In this document: piece after piece, positions 43,728 through 53,473 of the stretch
How the letters are laid out: each line of letters begins with the position of its first letter
Numbering within the stretch: position 1 is the first letter of the stretch
NCBI RefSeq assembly: GCF_028596025.1
Contig: NZ_CP117167.1
Location: forward strand, 2,976,001-3,040,000
Source: Mucilaginibacter jinjuensis
Lineage (GTDB): Bacteria; Bacteroidota; Bacteroidia; Sphingobacteriales; Sphingobacteriaceae
DNA: 64,000 nucleotides
Direction: 5' to 3'
Translations under genes and position numbers: made by a program
The notes under the pieces: generated by a model
What the model was told of the DNA's origin: nothing
The model's database searches: none
The model's input: the letters and a program-made list of their open reading frames with translations, nothing else

Positions 43728-45284
43728 TTAAAAAGGTGGTGCATCATCCTCCATATCATCCATGCGCGATGGGCGGATAATGAAGTTGTTTGGCTTTTCG
43801 AAATCTTGTGATGGGGTTAAACCGGTAAATGCGTTTGGCGCGGCGCCGAAACTATCGATATTGGTATCCAAATCGGTAAACTTCACATATTTACCAACGA
43901 ATTTCAAGCGTACACGGCCGGTTTCACCGTTACGGTGTTTGGCTATGATTACCTCACCGACACCCTGGGTAGGGTTGTTGTCTTCATCAAATTCCAGTCC
44001 GTAGTATTCAGGGCGGTAAAGGAACAGTACCATATCCGCATCCTGCTCAATAGATCCCGACTCACGTAAATCGGACAGCATTGGTCGTTTAGAACCACCT
44101 GGCCTGCTCTCAACCGCACGACTTAACTGCGATAGTGCCAGTACGGGTACTTCAAGCTCCTTAGCAACGGTTTTGAGTGCACGTGAGATACTACCGATCT
44201 CCTGCTCACGGTTACCACCTTTACCATCAGATTTACCGTGCATCAGCTGTAGGTAGTCAATGATGATTAGCTGGATGTCGTATTGCGATTTCAGACGGCG
44301 GCATTTTGCCCTGAACTCGAAAATATTTAATGATGGTGTATCGTCAATAATTAACGGCGCTTGCTCCAAACGGCCAATTTTAGAGTGGATTTGTTGCCAT
44401 TCCCATTCTTCGAGATTACCCTTACGGATTTTTTCCTGTTCAATCTGGGTTTCGCCGGAAATCAAACGATTAACCAACTGTACGGATGACATCTCGAGCG
44501 AGAACACCACAACAGGTTTGGTAAAGTCAACAGCAGCGTTGCGCGCGCAAGTTAGTACGAATGCCGTTTTACCCATCGCCGGACGAGCCGCGATGATTAC
44601 CAGATCCGATTTTTGCCAGCCTGATGTGATCCTGTCCAAATCGGTAAAGCCCGATGGTACACCGGTTAGTCCGTCTTTCTTATCTTTTAGTGCTTCAAGC
44701 TCTTTTAATGATTCGTGCAAAATCTCATCCATTTTACGCGAATCGCGGCGAAGGTTATTCTGGGCAATATCGAACAGGTTTTTCTCTGCTTTATCCAGTA
44801 AGTCCAAAACATCCGAAGTGTCCTCATAAGCTGCGCTGATTACTTCAGTAGAAATTCGGATTAGCTCTCGTTGAATAAACTTCTGGATAATGATACGGGA
44901 GTGGAACTCGATATTGGCTGCCGAGGCTACACGGTTAGTGAGCTCGGTAATGTAATAAGCGCCGCCTATCATTTCCAGCTCGCCTTGCTGCCGTAACTGG
45001 GCTGTAACGGTTAAAATATCTACAGGAGAAGTTTTCTCGAACAGGGTGTGAATAGCCTTAAAGATTTTCTGATGTGCTTCCACATAAAAGATCTCGGGCT
45101 TTAATACGTCGATCACAGATGACAGGGCATCTTTCTCGAGCATTAAGGCACCCAGTATGGCTTCTTCTAAATCGCGGGCCTGTGGAGGGAGTTTACCAAC
45201 AAGTCCGTTTGATTGTGGCGCATTAAATCCCCTGTTGCGTCGGTCTGAATTTGTTTTATTGTACTGTTGGTTTTCGTTCTCCAT
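43728..45284 (-). CDS. dnaB: Replicative DNA helicase DnaB
   Basis: 518 aa. N-terminal collar domain (about 30-140: KLPPQARDLEEAILGALMLEK), linker, then the RecA-like ATPase (about 200-460) with Walker A IIAARPAMGKTAF, Walker B QLIIIDYLQLMHG, and the DnaB motifs LSQLSRAVE and LRESGSIEQDADMVLFLYRP. C-terminal tail Pro/Asp-rich. Unwinds DNA at the replication fork as a hexamer. The upstream 285 bases (45285-45580) are the shared control region with rlmB. Confidence 0.97.
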   Translation of the reverse strand: MENENQQYNKTNSDRRNRGFNAPQSNGLVGKLPPQARDLEEAILGALMLEKDALSSVIDVLKPEIFYVEAHQKIFKAIHTLFEKTSPVDILTVTAQLRQQGELEMIGGAYYITELTNRVASAANIEFHSRIIIQKFIQRELIRISTEVISAAYEDTSDVLDLLDKAEKNLFDIAQNNLRRDSRKMDEILHESLKELEALKDKKDGLTGVPSGFTDLDRITSGWQKSDLVIIAARPAMGKTAFVLTCARNAAVDFTKPVVVFSLEMSSVQLVNRLISGETQIEQEKIRKGNLEEWEWQQIHSKIGRLEQAPLIIDDTPSLNIFEFRAKCRRLKSQYDIQLIIIDYLQLMHGKSDGKGGNREQEIGSISRALKTVAKELEVPVLALSQLSRAVESRPGGSKRPMLSDLRESGSIEQDADMVLFLYRPEYYGLEFDEDNNPTQGVGEVIIAKHRNGETGRVRLKFVGKYVKFTDLDTNIDSFGAAPNAFTGLTPSQDFEKPNNFIIRPSRMDDMEDDAPPF

Positions 45285-45554
45285 TTATCGGCCTCATTCT
45301 CCCTTTATCGGGGGAACAAAAATATACAAATTAGCCGCCAATAAAATTAACATTTCAAAATTTGCCAAAAACGTAATGTACTTCTACGGGTTAAAAAATA
45401 AAGGTGGATATTAACACTGATTGTTAATAACATGTGAGTAACGGCTATAGTAAACTGATTATCAAATGTGTTAATAATTGCCATAATTGTTAATTAATTG
45501 AAAAAGCAGGCGACCTATCTATCCACATAAATGGCCTTACTGAATTAAAATTTC

Positions 45555-45562
45555 TATTTTTG
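45555..45562 (+). promoter_or_regulatory. Probable -7 element of rlmB promoter
   Basis: TATTTTTG fits the Bacteroidota -7 consensus TAnnTTTG. It lies 18 bases before the ATG at 45581, so the leader would be very short. No clear TTTG -33 element is visible. Confidence 0.35.
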
Positions 45563-45580
45563 CTGAATATTTATCAATAA

Positions 45581-46348
45581 ATGTCCTTTAGTAATTCAAA
45601 TTCAGCAAAGCGCGAAAGCAATCAGATGGTGTTCGGTATCCGTGCGGTAATGGAAGCCATTAAATCTGGTAAAGAGATCGAGGCTTTGTTTATACAACGT
45701 GGTTTAGGTGGTGGCTTGTTCCTGGAACTGAAAAGCCTTTTGCAGGAGTATAACCTTACTGCACAGCAGGTTCCGATTGAGAAACTGAACCGCATTACCA
45801 CCAAAAATCACCAGGGCGTTATTGGTGTTATTTCGCCAATCACTTATCAAAAAATAGAGGATATTATCCCCCAGGTTTTCGAAGCCGGCAAGGTGCCTTT
45901 GGTGCTGGTGCTGGATAGTATTACCGATGTACGCAATATGGGCGCTATTGCCCGTACAGCAGAATGTGCCGGTGTTGATGCTATTGTTATCCCCTCAAAG
46001 GGTTCGGCACAGGTTACGCCGGATGCTATCAAAACTTCGGCAGGGGCATTATTTAAAATCCCGGTTTGTCGCCATGATAATTTAGTGCAAACTGTTAAAT
46101 TTCTACAGGAATCGGGCTTACAGGTAGTTTGCTGTACCGAGAAAACAGCTGACAGTATTTACGACGTTGATTATACCCCTCCAACTGTAATTATTATGGG
46201 TTCTGAAGAAGATGGCATCCGTAACGAACTGATCCGCACAGCCGAGCATCTGGCCAAGATCCCAATGTTTGGTGAGATAGCCTCGCTTAACGTATCAGTT
46301 TCAACTGCAGTTATTGTTTACGAAGCGATCAGGCAGAGGGGATTGTAG
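45581..46348 (+). CDS. rlmB: 23S rRNA (guanosine-2'-O-)-methyltransferase RlmB, SpoU family
   Basis: 255 aa. N-terminal substrate-binding domain (FGIRAVMEAIKSGKEIEALFI), then the SPOUT knot (about 100-255): motif 1 LVLDSITDVRNMGAIARTAE, motif 2 IIMGSEEDGIRNELI, motif 3 IPMFGEIASLNVSVSTAVIVYEA. Methylates G2251 (E. coli numbering) of 23S rRNA. Other SpoU methyltransferases (TrmH) have similar motifs, so the exact target is inferred from the N-terminal domain. Confidence 0.92.
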   Translation: MSFSNSNSAKRESNQMVFGIRAVMEAIKSGKEIEALFIQRGLGGGLFLELKSLLQEYNLTAQQVPIEKLNRITTKNHQGVIGVISPITYQKIEDIIPQVFEAGKVPLVLVLDSITDVRNMGAIARTAECAGVDAIVIPSKGSAQVTPDAIKTSAGALFKIPVCRHDNLVQTVKFLQESGLQVVCCTEKTADSIYDVDYTPPTVIIMGSEEDGIRNELIRTAEHLAKIPMFGEIASLNVSVSTAVIVYEAIRQRGL

Positions 46349-46440
46349 TTACGAGTAGTGAGTTTTGAGTTGCGAGTATAACATGTTTTTGAGTTGTAAG
46401 TCGATCCACTCGAAACTCACAACTCAAAACACGCAACTAT
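46349..46440. repeat. Imperfect inverted repeat (actcaaaactcacaact type)
   Basis: The left half (gtgagttttgagttgcgagt around 46361-46380) and right half (ctcgaaactcacaactcaaa around 46409-46428) are loosely complementary. It fills the gap between convergent rlmB and manC. Confidence 0.6.
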
Positions 46441-46441
46441 T

Positions 46442-47527
46442 TTAAATATATTTAGTTCCAAATTTCTGTTTTACATCTGCAACTATCTGTTTCACAGATT
46501 GCTCCTGGTCGCGCGGGCAGATCATCAGGGTGTTATTGGCTTCTACAACGATAAAATCGTGCAGCCCTTGCAGTACAACCAGCTTATCTTCGGGAACGTT
46601 CACCATGCAATTTGATGAATCGTACATAATCACTTTCTCGGCTGGGATAACGGCGTTGCCTACATAATCCTTTTCGGCCAGCTGGTAAACAGAGGTCCAG
46701 GTACCCAAATCGCTCCAGCCAAATTCAGAAGGTAAAACGTAAACGTTCTCGGCCTTCTCCATAATACCGTAATCAATCGAGATATTAATACATTGCTGGT
46801 AAGCCGTGTTGATGTGACTGCGTTCTTTTTCGCTGTTGTAAACACTGCGTGCATCGGCAAAAATATCGTGCATGTCTGGTAAGTGCTTACCAAATGCTTT
46901 TACAATTGACTTAGCCGACCATACGAAAATACCGGCATTCCATAAAAAGTCGCCGCTTTGGATAAAGCTTTTGGCAATCTCCAGGGTTGGTTTTTCGGTA
47001 AAGGTTTTAACCTTGTGGAAATCGTTATTTAAAAGCTGATCGGTGTATTGTATGTAGCCATAACCGGTGTCGGGGCGCGATGGTTTAATGCCAAGAGTGA
47101 TTAAGCAATCATGCTCGGCAGCGGTATTTAATGAATTATTGATGCTATCAATAAAAGCTTGTTCGTTTAATATCAGGTGATCAGAAGGGGCAACCACTAC
47201 AATTGCATCCTCATTCATGCTCTCAATTTTGTACGAACCGTAAGCCACACAAGGCGCGGTGTTGCGCATTACAGGTTCGGTTAATATCTGGTGGTCTGCA
47301 ATACCCGGTAATTGTTCTTTTACCAGGTCGGCATAATTTTCATTAGTAACGATGTATATATTCTCTGGCGGACAAATTTTTATGAAGCGGTCATACGTGT
47401 TTTGGATCAGTGTTTTTCCTGTACCTAAAATGTCGATAAATTGTTTAGGATATGATGTTCTGCTGATGGGCCAAAACCGGCTCCCAATGCCACCGGCCAT
47501 GATGATGGCATAATAATTTTTATTCAT
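46442..47527 (-). CDS. manC: Mannose-1-phosphate guanylyltransferase
   Basis: 361 aa. Nucleotidyltransferase start YAIIMAGGIGSRFWPISR (about 6-23) and TSYPKQFIDI, then VVAPSDHLI (about 110-118), TLGIKPSRPDTGYGYIQ, VKTFTEKP, FLWNAGIFVW, and SIDYGIMEKAENV. Makes GDP-mannose from mannose-1-phosphate and GTP for surface glycans. It lacks the C-terminal phosphomannose isomerase domain of longer ManC enzymes. Stands alone, divergent from recQ. Confidence 0.94.
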   Translation of the reverse strand: MNKNYYAIIMAGGIGSRFWPISRTSYPKQFIDILGTGKTLIQNTYDRFIKICPPENIYIVTNENYADLVKEQLPGIADHQILTEPVMRNTAPCVAYGSYKIESMNEDAIVVVAPSDHLILNEQAFIDSINNSLNTAAEHDCLITLGIKPSRPDTGYGYIQYTDQLLNNDFHKVKTFTEKPTLEIAKSFIQSGDFLWNAGIFVWSAKSIVKAFGKHLPDMHDIFADARSVYNSEKERSHINTAYQQCINISIDYGIMEKAENVYVLPSEFGWSDLGTWTSVYQLAEKDYVGNAVIPAEKVIMYDSSNCMVNVPEDKLVVLQGLHDFIVVEANNTLMICPRDQEQSVKQIVADVKQKFGTKYI

Positions 47528-47779
47528 AAGAGATTAAAGATATAAGCTACGCAATATTTGATAGTAAAGTTAAAAGCAAATTATTTGTTAACACATGAAA
47601 TAAAAGTTAATTTTTTAACGTATCTTAAGTGTTAGTTTTTAATTCCACTATACGACAACTAAAGTATGATAAATGTTCAATAAAATATCATTTTATTGTC
47701 TTAATGTTACTTTAATAGGCGATATGGAAAAAATTTGCTAATTTGTCCGTTTAAATAGATTGCATACAATACACCAAAA

Positions 47780-49975
47780 ATGATTGAGACAAAAAAGTCG
47801 CTTTTCGATAATCTCCAGAATTTTTTCGGCTTCGATAACTTCAAGGGAGAGCAGGAAGCGATTATTACCAACATCCTGGCTGGTAATGACACATTTGTAA
47901 TTATGCCTACTGGTGGGGGCAAATCAATGTGTTATCAGTTACCGGCCCTCATGAGCGACGGCACAGCGATTGTGATTTCCCCGCTTATTGCGTTAATGAA
48001 AAACCAGGTAGATCAGCTAAGGGCTTTTGGCGGATCAGACAGCATTGCCCATTTCTTAAATTCGTCATTAACGAAGGCTGATATACTGAAAGTGAAGGAA
48101 GACGTGCTGAACGGTAAAACCAAATTACTGTACGTAGCCCCCGAGTCACTTACCAAGCAAGAAAATGTAGATTTTTTACGATTAAACCAGGTATCATTTG
48201 TGGCCGTTGATGAGGCACACTGTATCTCTGAGTGGGGGCACGATTTTCGCCCCGAGTATCGTAAAATACGCCAGGTAATCAGCAATATCGGTGAGAATAT
48301 CCCGATCATCGCTTTAACTGCAACTGCTACGCCTAAGGTGCAGCATGATATACAGAAAAACCTGCAAATGAATAACGCGACGGTTTTTAAATCGTCATTT
48401 AACCGCAGCAATTTATTTTATGAAGTACGTGCCAAGCGTAACGTACTGAAAGAGATTATCAAGTTTGTTAAACAGCATCAGGGAAAATCGGGCATTGTTT
48501 ATTGCCTGAGCCGTAAAAAGGTAGAAGAGGTTGCAGAGGCGTTAAGCCTGAACGGTGTTAAGGCATTGCCTTACCACGCTGGTTTGGATGCCAAAGTACG
48601 TGCCGATACACAGGATAAATTCCTGATGGAGGATGTAGACGTTATTGTGGCTACCATTGCCTTCGGGATGGGTATCGATAAACCGGATGTACGTTACGTA
48701 ATACACCACGATGTGCCTAAAAGCATGGAAGGGTACTACCAGGAAACCGGCCGTGCCGGCCGTGATGGTGGCGAAGGTGTTTGCGTGGCATTCTACTCAG
48801 AAAAAGATATCGATAAACTGCAGAAGTTTATGAAAGATAAGCCGGTTTCTGAACGCGAAATCGGTACGCAGATCCTGAAGGAGGTGATTGACTATGCTGA
48901 GTCGTCGGTTTGTCGTCGTAAACAGATCCTGCATTATTTTGGCGAGAACTTTAACGAGGCCGGCTGTAGCTGCATGTGCGATAACTGCGCTGCAACTAAA
49001 GAGCACTTTGATGGTGAAGAACACTTACACCGTGCATTAAGCCTGATTAAGCAATTGGGTGAGAAGTTTGATGACCACCACATTTTGGGTGTGTTATTGG
49101 GCGAAGATAACCCGCAGGTGCATCATTATGAGCATCATTTAATTCCCGAATTTGGTGCAGGCAAGGCACAAGGCGAAAATCTTTGGAAATCGCTGTTACG
49201 CCAGGCTTTGCTGGATAATTACCTATCGAAAGATATTGACCAATATGGTTTATTGCATTTAACGGCAAAAGGCCAAAATTTTATAGATAACCCGCACAGT
49301 ATCCGCTTTATCATGAACCGCCCGATTGAAAATGCGGATGATGATGATAGTGAAGAAGGCGGCAAAGGCGGCGGCAGCGCATTGGATACCCAATTGCTGC
49401 AAATGCTGAAAGACCAGCGTAAAAAGCTGGCTAAGCAAAAGGGTTTACCTCCGTTTGTTATTTTCCAGGATCCATCTCTGGAGGAAATGTGTACGCATTA
49501 TCCAATTACAATGGATGAGCTGAAACAGATCTCGGGCGTGGGTGCAGGTAAGGCTGCCAAGTTTGGTGCAAGTTTTATCGAACTGATTAAGAAATACGTA
49601 GAGGAAAATGATATTGATCGCCCGATTGACCTGGTGATTAAAAGCGCTGCCAATAAATCGGCACTGAAGGTATATATCATTCAGAATATCGACCGCCATT
49701 TGGACCTCGAAGATATTGCCAGCTCGAAAGGCTTATCGTATGAAGATATTTTGCGGGAGATTGAAACCATTGTAAACTCTGGTACCAAACTGAACCTCAA
49801 TTACTACATTAACGAAGTAATTGATGAAGACAGGCAGGACGAAGTATTTGATTATTTCCGATCGGCCGAAGATGATTCAATTGAACATGCCATGGCAGAG
49901 CTTGGGAATGAAGATTATACCCAGGAAGAAGTTCAGCTGATGCGTATTAAGTTTATGAGTGAATTAGGTAACTAA
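47780..49975 (+). CDS. recQ: ATP-dependent DNA helicase RecQ
   Basis: 731 aa. SF2 motifs: Walker A TGGGKSMCYQ (44-53), DEAH box (144-147) in AVDEAHCISEWGHDFRPEY, ALTATATPKV, helicase C motifs and QETGRAGRDGG (about 318-330). A zinc-binding domain (Cys in SSVCRRKQIL, CSCMCDNC) is followed by a winged-helix RQC region (about 415-510), an HRDC domain (about 535-610) and an extra C-terminal helical region (about 625-731), common in Bacteroidota RecQ. Unwinds recombination intermediates and stalled forks. Preceded by 252 bases of AT-rich divergent control region. Confidence 0.96.
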   Translation: MIETKKSLFDNLQNFFGFDNFKGEQEAIITNILAGNDTFVIMPTGGGKSMCYQLPALMSDGTAIVISPLIALMKNQVDQLRAFGGSDSIAHFLNSSLTKADILKVKEDVLNGKTKLLYVAPESLTKQENVDFLRLNQVSFVAVDEAHCISEWGHDFRPEYRKIRQVISNIGENIPIIALTATATPKVQHDIQKNLQMNNATVFKSSFNRSNLFYEVRAKRNVLKEIIKFVKQHQGKSGIVYCLSRKKVEEVAEALSLNGVKALPYHAGLDAKVRADTQDKFLMEDVDVIVATIAFGMGIDKPDVRYVIHHDVPKSMEGYYQETGRAGRDGGEGVCVAFYSEKDIDKLQKFMKDKPVSEREIGTQILKEVIDYAESSVCRRKQILHYFGENFNEAGCSCMCDNCAATKEHFDGEEHLHRALSLIKQLGEKFDDHHILGVLLGEDNPQVHHYEHHLIPEFGAGKAQGENLWKSLLRQALLDNYLSKDIDQYGLLHLTAKGQNFIDNPHSIRFIMNRPIENADDDDSEEGGKGGGSALDTQLLQMLKDQRKKLAKQKGLPPFVIFQDPSLEEMCTHYPITMDELKQISGVGAGKAAKFGASFIELIKKYVEENDIDRPIDLVIKSAANKSALKVYIIQNIDRHLDLEDIASSKGLSYEDILREIETIVNSGTKLNLNYYINEVIDEDRQDEVFDYFRSAEDDSIEHAMAELGNEDYTQEEVQLMRIKFMSELGN

Positions 49976-49999
49976 TAGCTTTTACAATTCAAGCATATC

Positions 50000-50032
50000 A
50001 AAAGGCTTTCTGAGACAATCAGGAAGCCTTTT
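50000..50032. terminator. Bidirectional terminator between recQ and ompA-like gene
   Basis: Arms 50000-50013 and 50019-50032 (aaaaggctttctga with tcaggaagcctttt) pair with one G-U; A- and T-runs flank both sides. It sits 24 bp after recQ and meets the stop codon of the convergent gene. Confidence 0.85.
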
Positions 50033-51939
50033 TATTTGGCTATAATCTTAAACTCGGTACGGCGGTTTTTAGCCTTGTTCTCCTCCGATGTATTAGGTGC
50101 TAAAGGCTGGGTTTTACCATAGCCCTTAAATACCAGTTTAGCCGGGTTTGTACCGTTAGTTACCAGATATTGATAAACAGATTTAGCACGGTTCTCTGAG
50201 AGGGTTTGATTTAGTTGATCGTTGCCGGTATCATCTGTATGACCTGAGATCTCAATCTTAACGGTAGGATTAGCATTCAGGAACTCGGCAATGATTTGGA
50301 GTTCGGCTTTCGATTGTGCTTTGAGTTCGTATTGATTGCTGTTAAAGAAAATGTTCTTCAAAATTACCTTCTTGCCAATTTCAATAGGGGACAGGGCTAC
50401 GTTGACAATAAAAGGCTGCGTAGGTGCATGGCCTTCTAACGAGAAGTTCTCTGAATAAAATAAATAACCCTGTTTAGAAATGTTTAGGCCATAGTTTTTA
50501 CCGCTGGTAAGGGTAGCCAAAAAGTCGCCGTCGGTTGCAGAACTTACATCATGATAAACAATCTCATTTTTTTCGAGGTCGATAATTTCTACAATACCCT
50601 CAATAGGCTTTTTATTTAAAGCATCAGTGATCTTCCCTTTTACATACGTAACCAGTTTAGGCTTTAGCGCCGCGGGTAATTCAAACATGTAAATATCATA
50701 ACCACCAATACCATTATTCAGGTTGTTAGAGGCAAAGTAAGCGTAACTGCCATTGGTAGAAATAGTTAAACCATTTTCATCACCGCTGGAATTGATAGGG
50801 TAGCCCAGGTTTTGTGGTTTCTGCCATTTACCATCCTGGCCTAACCGGCTGATGTAAAGGTCTTTGTTACCCATGCCCGGCCAACCGTTTGAACAAAAGT
50901 ATAAGGTACTATCATCGGGGTGAATGAAGGGAGATTGCTCATCGAAAACGGTATTGATGTTGGGCCCTAAATTTTCGGGCTCACCCCAGCCTTTGGCAGT
51001 TAAGGTCGATTTCCAGATGTCGTAGCCACCATAGCCGCCTTTGCGGTTGCTCACAAAATAAAGCGTGCGGCCATCGGCACTGATAGAGGGTTGTGATTCC
51101 CATCCCGGCGAATTAAGCGGTCGGCTCAGGTCAAACGGTGTCGACCAATCATCCCCCTTTTTTTGCGAAACGTAAATGTCGCACTTACCCAAACCATCGG
51201 GTCGGTTACAGCCCGTAAAGAACAAATATTTGCCATCCTGCGACAGCGATTGGGCGCCTTCGTTGTAATTTGGTGTGTTAATGTTCTTACTTAAATAAGT
51301 AGCTGTTTGCCACTTGTTATTGAGCTTGTTGCTCTTATAAAAATCTTCATTATTGTTAATTTTGCGGGTGAAAATCAGAGTGCTTTCATCGGCGGTGGCT
51401 GTGGGCAGGTACTCGTCGTCGGCAGTATTAATTTCGGGGCCAAGGTTAACCGGCGTAAACGGAACAGGGTGCTGCAAGGCCTGAATTGCAAAGTCGCAAT
51501 CGCCCATTAACTTCTTTGCCCGGAAACGGTCTTTATCGGTAATGTACTGGTAGGTTAGATATTTAACCAGGTGAAACTGGGCATCTTTATAATGGCCTGT
51601 ACTGATTTCTGCATCGCTTATTTTAAAATAAACAGCCTGGCTAAATTCAGGATTGAGGGTTAATGCCTTTTGGTATTGCTCTGTAGCTTCTTTATACTGT
51701 TTTTTAAGGCCGTACATATCTCCCAGAAAAATGTGGGCTTCAATAAAATTATCGTCGGCTTGTATCGATTGCTGGAGGTTGGTTATGGCTTCATCAAATT
51801 TGTGGTAGTCATAACTTGATCCCGCCAGGGCATAGTATTTTATGGCAGTTTCGTTTTTAGTGGTATAGGCACGTTGCTGAGCCAGTATCACCAACGGAAA
51901 AGCGATAAAAAGTATTACTGTAAAAAAAGCCCGGGTCAT
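50032..51939 (-). CDS. OmpA-family protein with TPR and PD40 domains
   Basis: 635 aa. Signal peptide at 1-21. TPR repeats at about 28-125 (YYALAGSSYDYHKFDEAITNL and following). WD40-like PD40 strands at about 185-420 (repeated DGKYLFFTG, DGRTLYFVSNRKGGYGGYDIW, DSTLYFCSNG). A carboxypeptidase-regulatory-like region at about 430-500. C-terminal OmpA peptidoglycan-binding domain (about 520-635) with EISGHTDDTGNDQLNQTLSE in the binding loop. Members anchor outer-membrane assemblies to peptidoglycan, and some relatives serve gliding or type IX secretion. The exact role here is unknown. queE lies upstream on the same strand. Confidence 0.9.
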   Translation of the reverse strand: MTRAFFTVILFIAFPLVILAQQRAYTTKNETAIKYYALAGSSYDYHKFDEAITNLQQSIQADDNFIEAHIFLGDMYGLKKQYKEATEQYQKALTLNPEFSQAVYFKISDAEISTGHYKDAQFHLVKYLTYQYITDKDRFRAKKLMGDCDFAIQALQHPVPFTPVNLGPEINTADDEYLPTATADESTLIFTRKINNNEDFYKSNKLNNKWQTATYLSKNINTPNYNEGAQSLSQDGKYLFFTGCNRPDGLGKCDIYVSQKKGDDWSTPFDLSRPLNSPGWESQPSISADGRTLYFVSNRKGGYGGYDIWKSTLTAKGWGEPENLGPNINTVFDEQSPFIHPDDSTLYFCSNGWPGMGNKDLYISRLGQDGKWQKPQNLGYPINSSGDENGLTISTNGSYAYFASNNLNNGIGGYDIYMFELPAALKPKLVTYVKGKITDALNKKPIEGIVEIIDLEKNEIVYHDVSSATDGDFLATLTSGKNYGLNISKQGYLFYSENFSLEGHAPTQPFIVNVALSPIEIGKKVILKNIFFNSNQYELKAQSKAELQIIAEFLNANPTVKIEISGHTDDTGNDQLNQTLSENRAKSVYQYLVTNGTNPAKLVFKGYGKTQPLAPNTSEENKAKNRRTEFKIIAK

Positions 51940-51975
51940 TAAAGTTTAGTATCGGTTGAGCCTAATTTACAGTTT

Positions 51976-52605
51976 TTATGGGATATTCAAATATTTATGA
52001 GTTTGTAAAGAAATTTCCCATTTCGGGTTCGCCATTACATAATCAATAATAAGCGGGGTAACCTCTTTAGCCTTAGACCATTCGGGTTGTAAATAAAGTT
52101 TACAGCCAGGAGAAACCAGCTCTGCATATTGTTCGGCCCAGTCAAAATCTGACTTGTTAAACACAATTACCTTCAACTCGTGCGCCTGTTTGGCAATAGC
52201 AGGTTGCGGGGCTTTGAATTTTTTGGGCGACAAACAAATCCAGTCCCAATGGCCGGAAAGGGGATAAGCGCCAGATGTTTCGATAAAGGTAGTTACACCT
52301 TTTTCCTTCATCTGCGCGGTTAGATAGTCAAGGTTATAGATCAGCGGTTCGCCACCGGTAACTACTACGGTTTTAGCCGGGAATTGCAGGGCGTTATTAA
52401 CGATGGTATCTGCTGCGGTAAGTGGATGGATACTCGCATCCCAGCTCTCCTTAACATCGCACCAATGGCAGCCAACATCGCAGCCACCAAGGCGAATAAA
52501 GTATGCGGCTTTGCCGGTATTATACCCTTCGCCCTGTATCGTATAAAACTCCTCCATCAAAGGGAGCAGTGTGCCATCTTCCGGAACTTGTGCTGTCATT
52601 TTCAA
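51976..52605 (-). CDS. queE: 7-carboxy-7-deazaguanine synthase QueE (radical SAM)
   Basis: 209 aa. The family start EFYTIQGEGYNTGKAAYFIRLGG precedes the cluster motif C42-x3-C46-x2-C49 (CDVGCHWC). Later parts VVVTGGEPLIY and FIETSGAYPL match QueE, with a short C-terminus. Converts CPH4 to CDG on the queuosine/deazaguanine pathway; no other que genes are in the window. The tail LYLQPEWSK is typical. The start could be Met1 or Met3; a -7-like element lies very close upstream. Confidence 0.93.
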   Translation of the reverse strand: MKMTAQVPEDGTLLPLMEEFYTIQGEGYNTGKAAYFIRLGGCDVGCHWCDVKESWDASIHPLTAADTIVNNALQFPAKTVVVTGGEPLIYNLDYLTAQMKEKGVTTFIETSGAYPLSGHWDWICLSPKKFKAPQPAIAKQAHELKVIVFNKSDFDWAEQYAELVSPGCKLYLQPEWSKAKEVTPLIIDYVMANPKWEISLQTHKYLNIP

Positions 52606-52609
52606 TCTG

Positions 52610-52617
52610 CAAAGATA
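52610..52617 (-). promoter_or_regulatory. Probable -7 element of queE promoter
   Basis: On the minus strand TATCTTTG fits TAnnTTTG. It lies only 5 bases before the first ATG, implying a leaderless or nearly leaderless message, or use of the Met at codon 3. No clear -33 element. Confidence 0.35.
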
Positions 52618-52697
52618 AAAATAACTAAACTGATGCCTTAACTTTTTGAGCTTTTAAATGTTAATATTAATAGCTATAATTACTTGAAATTCAGTAT

Positions 52698-53465
52698 ATG
52701 AGAAAACTTTACTTTTTAATTATACTTTTTGGCTGCATAACCTGCCTTAGTTCGTGCGTTGATATTGAAGAACAATACAACTTTAAAACGGATGGCTCCT
52801 GCAATGTGGTCTATAATTTCGACATGAGCCATGCTGTAGCTGTGCTCATGAACCTTGTATCCGACTCAGTTGCTGCAACCCCGCAGTTTGCCATGGCGAA
52901 AGATACCAGCATGAATTTTTATAGCGCCATACCCGATTCTACCCAGCGTAAACTAAGCAGTGAAGAGGCTAAGTTGGCTAAAAGCAGTAACCTGGATATT
53001 AAAATGAACCTGCGTAAAAGCATCATGAAAATCAGCATTAACCACCAGGCTAAAGATGCTGCCGATTTAAAATATTATGTAGAACACATCAGTAAAGTAG
53101 CTACTGATAGTCAGTTGAGTGCCGTTGCTAAAAACAGTAAAAGCATCAAGGGAATTGATGCCGGGCAGATGATAGTAGGGCAGGACTATTACGATTATGA
53201 GATTACCCCGCATAAATTTTATCGTATTATCGATAAAACCAAGTTCAATAACTTCCTCAAAAAAACGCAGGCCACCTTTGTAATGGCTAAAGCCCTGTTG
53301 ATAGAAACCCCTTATAAGCTAATCCTCAACTTTGCTAAACCGGTAAAGAAAATAGATAATAACAAAGCTGTATTGTCGGCAGACAGGAAAACTGTTACAT
53401 TGGTTACCAGTATGGATGAGGTAATTAAAAACCCATCGGTAATGAATTTAAAGGTTGATTTCTGA
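52698..53465 (+). CDS. Putative lipoprotein, 255 aa
   Basis: Signal and lipobox ending at Cys20 (CLSSC). The mature part is an alpha/beta mixture with EQYNFKTDGSCNVVYNFDMS near the N-terminus and a late KPVKKIDNNKAVLSADRKTVTLVTSMDE region. The pattern of an early DGS turn and a late beta segment ending in a threonine-rich strand recalls lipoproteins of the LppM/DUF3153-like kind, but I cannot assign it firmly. It lies 8 bp before the Rieske gene and so may be co-transcribed. Confidence 0.75.
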   Translation: MRKLYFLIILFGCITCLSSCVDIEEQYNFKTDGSCNVVYNFDMSHAVAVLMNLVSDSVAATPQFAMAKDTSMNFYSAIPDSTQRKLSSEEAKLAKSSNLDIKMNLRKSIMKISINHQAKDAADLKYYVEHISKVATDSQLSAVAKNSKSIKGIDAGQMIVGQDYYDYEITPHKFYRIIDKTKFNNFLKKTQATFVMAKALLIETPYKLILNFAKPVKKIDNNKAVLSADRKTVTLVTSMDEVIKNPSVMNLKVDF

Positions 53466-53473
53466 GACGATAA